Origin: Rhodospirillaceae bacterium
Lineage (GTDB): Bacteria > Pseudomonadota > Alphaproteobacteria > TMED109
Reading direction: 5' to 3'
DNA: 39,648 bases
Assembly (NCBI GenBank): GCA_902527765.1
Contig: CABZPW010000005.1
Coordinates: 1 to 39,648, forward strand
Positions 36,858 through 39,648 of the stretch are shown one piece after another; position 1 is the first letter of the stretch; every line of letters begins with the position of its first letter. The position numbers and the translations under genes were made by a program. The notes beneath the pieces were generated by a model. The model saw nothing but the letters and a program-made list of their open reading frames with translations, was not told where the DNA came from and ran no database searches.

Positions 36858-38153
36858 ATGGAAAATAATATTAAATCTGTTGCAGTTTTAGGTTCTGGAA
36901 CTATGGGTGCTGGTATAGCTGCATTGGCTGCAGATAATAATTGTAAGGTACTCTTATTAGATATATCTGAAGATGCCGTTAAAAAGGGTAAAGAAAGAAT
37001 AGTAAATGAAAAAAAACCACTGCTTTCTAATTTGAAAAATATAAACAATGTTGAAATAGGAACCTTTGAAAATGATTTCCATAAAATTAAAAATTATGAC
37101 TGGATATGTGAAGTAGTAGTAGAGGAAATTAATATTAAAAGAGATATTTTTAAAAAAATTGAAGAATACAGAAATACTCATTCAATAGTAAGTTCAAATA
37201 CATCTGGTATTCCTTTAAAAGATATTACAAAAGATATGACTGAAGAATTATTAAAAAATGTTTGTATTACACATTTTTTTAATCCAGTAGAGGTGATGAA
37301 ACTATGTGAATTAATTCCTGGTGAAAAAACCAATAAAGAAATTATAAATAAACTTAGTATATTCTTATCAAAAGTTTTTAATAAAGGAGTAGTATATGGA
37401 AAGGATACTGTAAACTTTATTGGAAATAGGATTGGCTGTTTTTTTATGTTAAAAGGCTTGCATGAGGGAAAAATTGCAAGATCAAAAGGTATTTCATTAG
37501 AAGAAATAGATTCATTACTCTCAAAACCTATTGGACTTCCTCCTACTGGTCTATATGGTTTAATAGATTTAATAGGTTTAGACGTTATGCACTCTGTTGG
37601 AAAAAACCTAGAAACTAACCTTCCAGATAATGATGCAGGGTTACCTTTCACTAAATTACCAAGTGAGGAACAAAATCTATTTAATAATAAACAATTGGGA
37701 AGAAAAACAGGAGGAGGTTTTTATAGAATAAAAAAATTGGATAGTGGTGAAAAGGTTAAAGAAACTTTTGATCTAGATAATGGTGAATGGAACACTTTTA
37801 AAAAAATTCAAAGTGAAAAAGATTTGAATATAATATTAGAAGATAATGAATTAGGAAATCTAGTATGGAATATAATGGGCTCTACATTATTATATGCAGC
37901 TGATCTTATTCCTGAAATAGCAGATGATATTTTAAATATTGATAGAGCTATGCGTTGGGGTTTTGCATGGCAAATGGGACCATTTGAAATTATTGATAAA
38001 CTAGGACCAAAAAATGTAATAAAGAAATGTTTAGATAAAAATCAAGAGATACCAAAAATGCTACAAGTACTGGAAAAGTCAGGTAATGAGTTTTTCTATA
38101 ATGAAAAAATGTATTTAGATTTAGATGGCAGTTACAAAGAAATTTCTAATTAG
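36858..38153 (+). CDS. 3-hydroxyacyl-CoA dehydrogenase
   Basis: SVAVLGSGTMGAGIAALAADNNCKVLLLDI, SSNTSGIPL, THFFNPVEVMKLCELI, TVNFIGNRIGCFF, GRKTGGGFYR. Confidence 0.93.
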   Translation: MENNIKSVAVLGSGTMGAGIAALAADNNCKVLLLDISEDAVKKGKERIVNEKKPLLSNLKNINNVEIGTFENDFHKIKNYDWICEVVVEEINIKRDIFKKIEEYRNTHSIVSSNTSGIPLKDITKDMTEELLKNVCITHFFNPVEVMKLCELIPGEKTNKEIINKLSIFLSKVFNKGVVYGKDTVNFIGNRIGCFFMLKGLHEGKIARSKGISLEEIDSLLSKPIGLPPTGLYGLIDLIGLDVMHSVGKNLETNLPDNDAGLPFTKLPSEEQNLFNNKQLGRKTGGGFYRIKKLDSGEKVKETFDLDNGEWNTFKKIQSEKDLNIILEDNELGNLVWNIMGSTLLYAADLIPEIADDILNIDRAMRWGFAWQMGPFEIIDKLGPKNVIKKCLDKNQEIPKMLQVLEKSGNEFFYNEKMYLDLDGSYKEISN

Positions 38154-38155
38154 CA

Positions 38156-39010
38156 ATGGATTATAATAAGCTATCAACTGATGAGTTAGAAAAAAATTTT
38201 AATCCAAGAGAAAGTGTAGAAAATTTCAATCATTACTTGGAATATAGCTTATTAAAATCAAAAGATGTGAAAAAGCAAACTAATATTTATGAAAATATAG
38301 CATATGGAAAAGGACCATTACAAAAATTAGATATATTTGGTAAAAATAATAAAGAGGATCTTAAACCTTTGCATATATTTATTCATGGCGGTTATTGGCG
38401 AGCATTAGATAAAGATTATCATGCTCATATGTCTGTTCCATTTAATAAAAATGATATCTTATTTTTTAATATCAATTATGACTTATGTCCAAAAGTGACT
38501 TTAAGCGAAATATGTGACCAAACTATAGAAGCGATTATATGGATTTTTAATAATTCTAAAAACTATGGAGGTAATAATAAAAAAATTTCCATCTCTGGAC
38601 ATTCTGCTGGAGCACACTTAGTTTCTTACCTGCTAAGTATAGATTGGAGCATGTATGATTTACCTAAAAATGTTTTTCAGGGCGCAGCACTAATTAGTGG
38701 CATATATAATTTAAAAATTGTACAAAAAATAAGTGTAAATAAAGAGTTAAATTTATCTAATAAAGAAGTTCAAGAAAAAACTACTTTAAATAAACTTCCT
38801 ACTTTTAAAATACCCTTATTTATATCTTATGGCGAAAATGAGCCAGAAGGTTGGAAACATCAAAGTATAAGTTATTGTGATTTTTTAACTAAAAACGATT
38901 ACAAATATAAAGTAATTCCAAGCAAGGGAGACAACCACTTTACTTTAATTGATACACTTGCAAATGAAAATAGCAATATCTGCAAAGAAATTATTAAGTT
39001 ATCTAAATAA
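38156..39010 (+). CDS. Alpha/beta hydrolase (kynurenine formamidase-like)
   Basis: FIHGGYWRALDKDYH and ISGHSAGAHLVSYLL motifs; C-terminal GDNHFTLID. Confidence 0.85.
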   Translation: MDYNKLSTDELEKNFNPRESVENFNHYLEYSLLKSKDVKKQTNIYENIAYGKGPLQKLDIFGKNNKEDLKPLHIFIHGGYWRALDKDYHAHMSVPFNKNDILFFNINYDLCPKVTLSEICDQTIEAIIWIFNNSKNYGGNNKKISISGHSAGAHLVSYLLSIDWSMYDLPKNVFQGAALISGIYNLKIVQKISVNKELNLSNKEVQEKTTLNKLPTFKIPLFISYGENEPEGWKHQSISYCDFLTKNDYKYKVIPSKGDNHFTLIDTLANENSNICKEIIKLSK

Positions 39011-39012
39011 CT

Positions 39013-39648
39013 ATGCTGTACGATGTAAAGACAACAAGAAAATTAGAAAAAAAAATTATAAGTCAAAATAATTCTGAACTTTCACTAATGTTCAAAGCTG
39101 GAACTGCTATATTTAATCACATAAAAGAATCGAAAAAGAAAGATATAATTATTCTTATTGGCCCGGGCAACAATGGAGGAGATGGATATGCTCTAGCCAT
39201 TCAAGCCTTTTTAAATAATTATAATATAAATTGCATAGAATTAATTGAAAGCAAAGGAATCTCAAAACAATTAAAGTTATTAGCAAAAAACCTTGGTATT
39301 AAAATAAAAAAAAAATTACCAGATAAAAAATTAGTAAGCAAAGGATCAATCATTATAGATTCAATTTTAGGTATAGGCTTATCAAGAGAACCTAAAGGTT
39401 CAATTTTAGAGGCAATCAAATGGACAAACAGCTTAAAAAATAAAGCATTTATTATATCAATAGATATTCCTTCAGGCTTAAATGCATCAAATGGAGAGAC
39501 CTTTAATAATGTAGTAAATGCTAACCAAACTATTATGTGTTTAACACAAAAACAAGGTTGTTTTACAGGGAAAGGACCAATGCATTGTGGTGATATTTTT
39601 TTTCAAGATCTTGGCTTTAAAAATACAGAAAAAATCTCTAAAGGAACT
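39013..39648 (+). CDS. NAD(P)H-hydrate epimerase domain protein, 3' truncated by window
   Basis: Open from ATG 39013 to window end (212 codons, so absent from the ORF track). IGPGNNGGDGYALAIQAF and ISIDIPSGLNASNGE are YjeF_N motifs. Confidence 0.9.
   Translation, partial: MLYDVKTTRKLEKKIISQNNSELSLMFKAGTAIFNHIKESKKKDIIILIGPGNNGGDGYALAIQAFLNNYNINCIELIESKGISKQLKLLAKNLGIKIKKKLPDKKLVSKGSIIIDSILGIGLSREPKGSILEAIKWTNSLKNKAFIISIDIPSGLNASNGETFNNVVNANQTIMCLTQKQGCFTGKGPMHCGDIFFQDLGFKNTEKISKGT

Noticed and set aside
37178-37651. Minus-strand 157-aa ORF
   Set aside because: Lies wholly opposite the 3-hydroxyacyl-CoA dehydrogenase, which has clear motifs; long antisense ORFs are expected at this base composition.
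36858-38153. Possible truncated fatty-acid oxidation fusion (no enoyl-CoA hydratase domain)
   Set aside because: The ORF is intact, ends cleanly, and the next gene starts 3 nt later with its own function; stand-alone 3-hydroxyacyl-CoA dehydrogenases are ordinary.

Overview
AT-rich, densely packed bacterial chromosomal window, probably from a streamlined marine proteobacterium (inferred from composition and gene content; not proven). About 31 protein-coding genes are supported. No tRNA, rRNA, CRISPR array or transposon was recognised. Main content: partial acyl-CoA synthetase; SDR and MDR oxidoreductases; queC-queE-queD; a PQQ alcohol dehydrogenase with the lanthanide-type D-x-D motif plus a c-type cytochrome; a four-gene cassette with one MotA/TolQ/ExbB-like protein and two paralogous ExbD-like proteins carrying a 'DxDLWV' periplasmic domain; an ABC-2 exporter; acyl-CoA carboxylase beta; threonine dehydratase; a tandem double left-handed beta-helix protein; dld; an RND efflux pair; a redox cluster (DoxX-like, ApbE, two NosR-like flavoproteins, Tat-type amidohydrolase); a Fur-box-preceded imelysin/di-haem oxidoreductase operon; epoxide hydrolase; class III adenylate cyclase; 3-hydroxyacyl-CoA dehydrogenase; alpha/beta hydrolase; and a partial NAD(P)HX epimerase. 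Best candidates for an undescribed system: the ExbB/dual-ExbD-like cassette (7009-9443), and the tandem gamma-carbonic-anhydrase-like protein (13941-14990), whose two halves have lost complementary catalytic residues. All calls come from reading the sequence; no database search was run.
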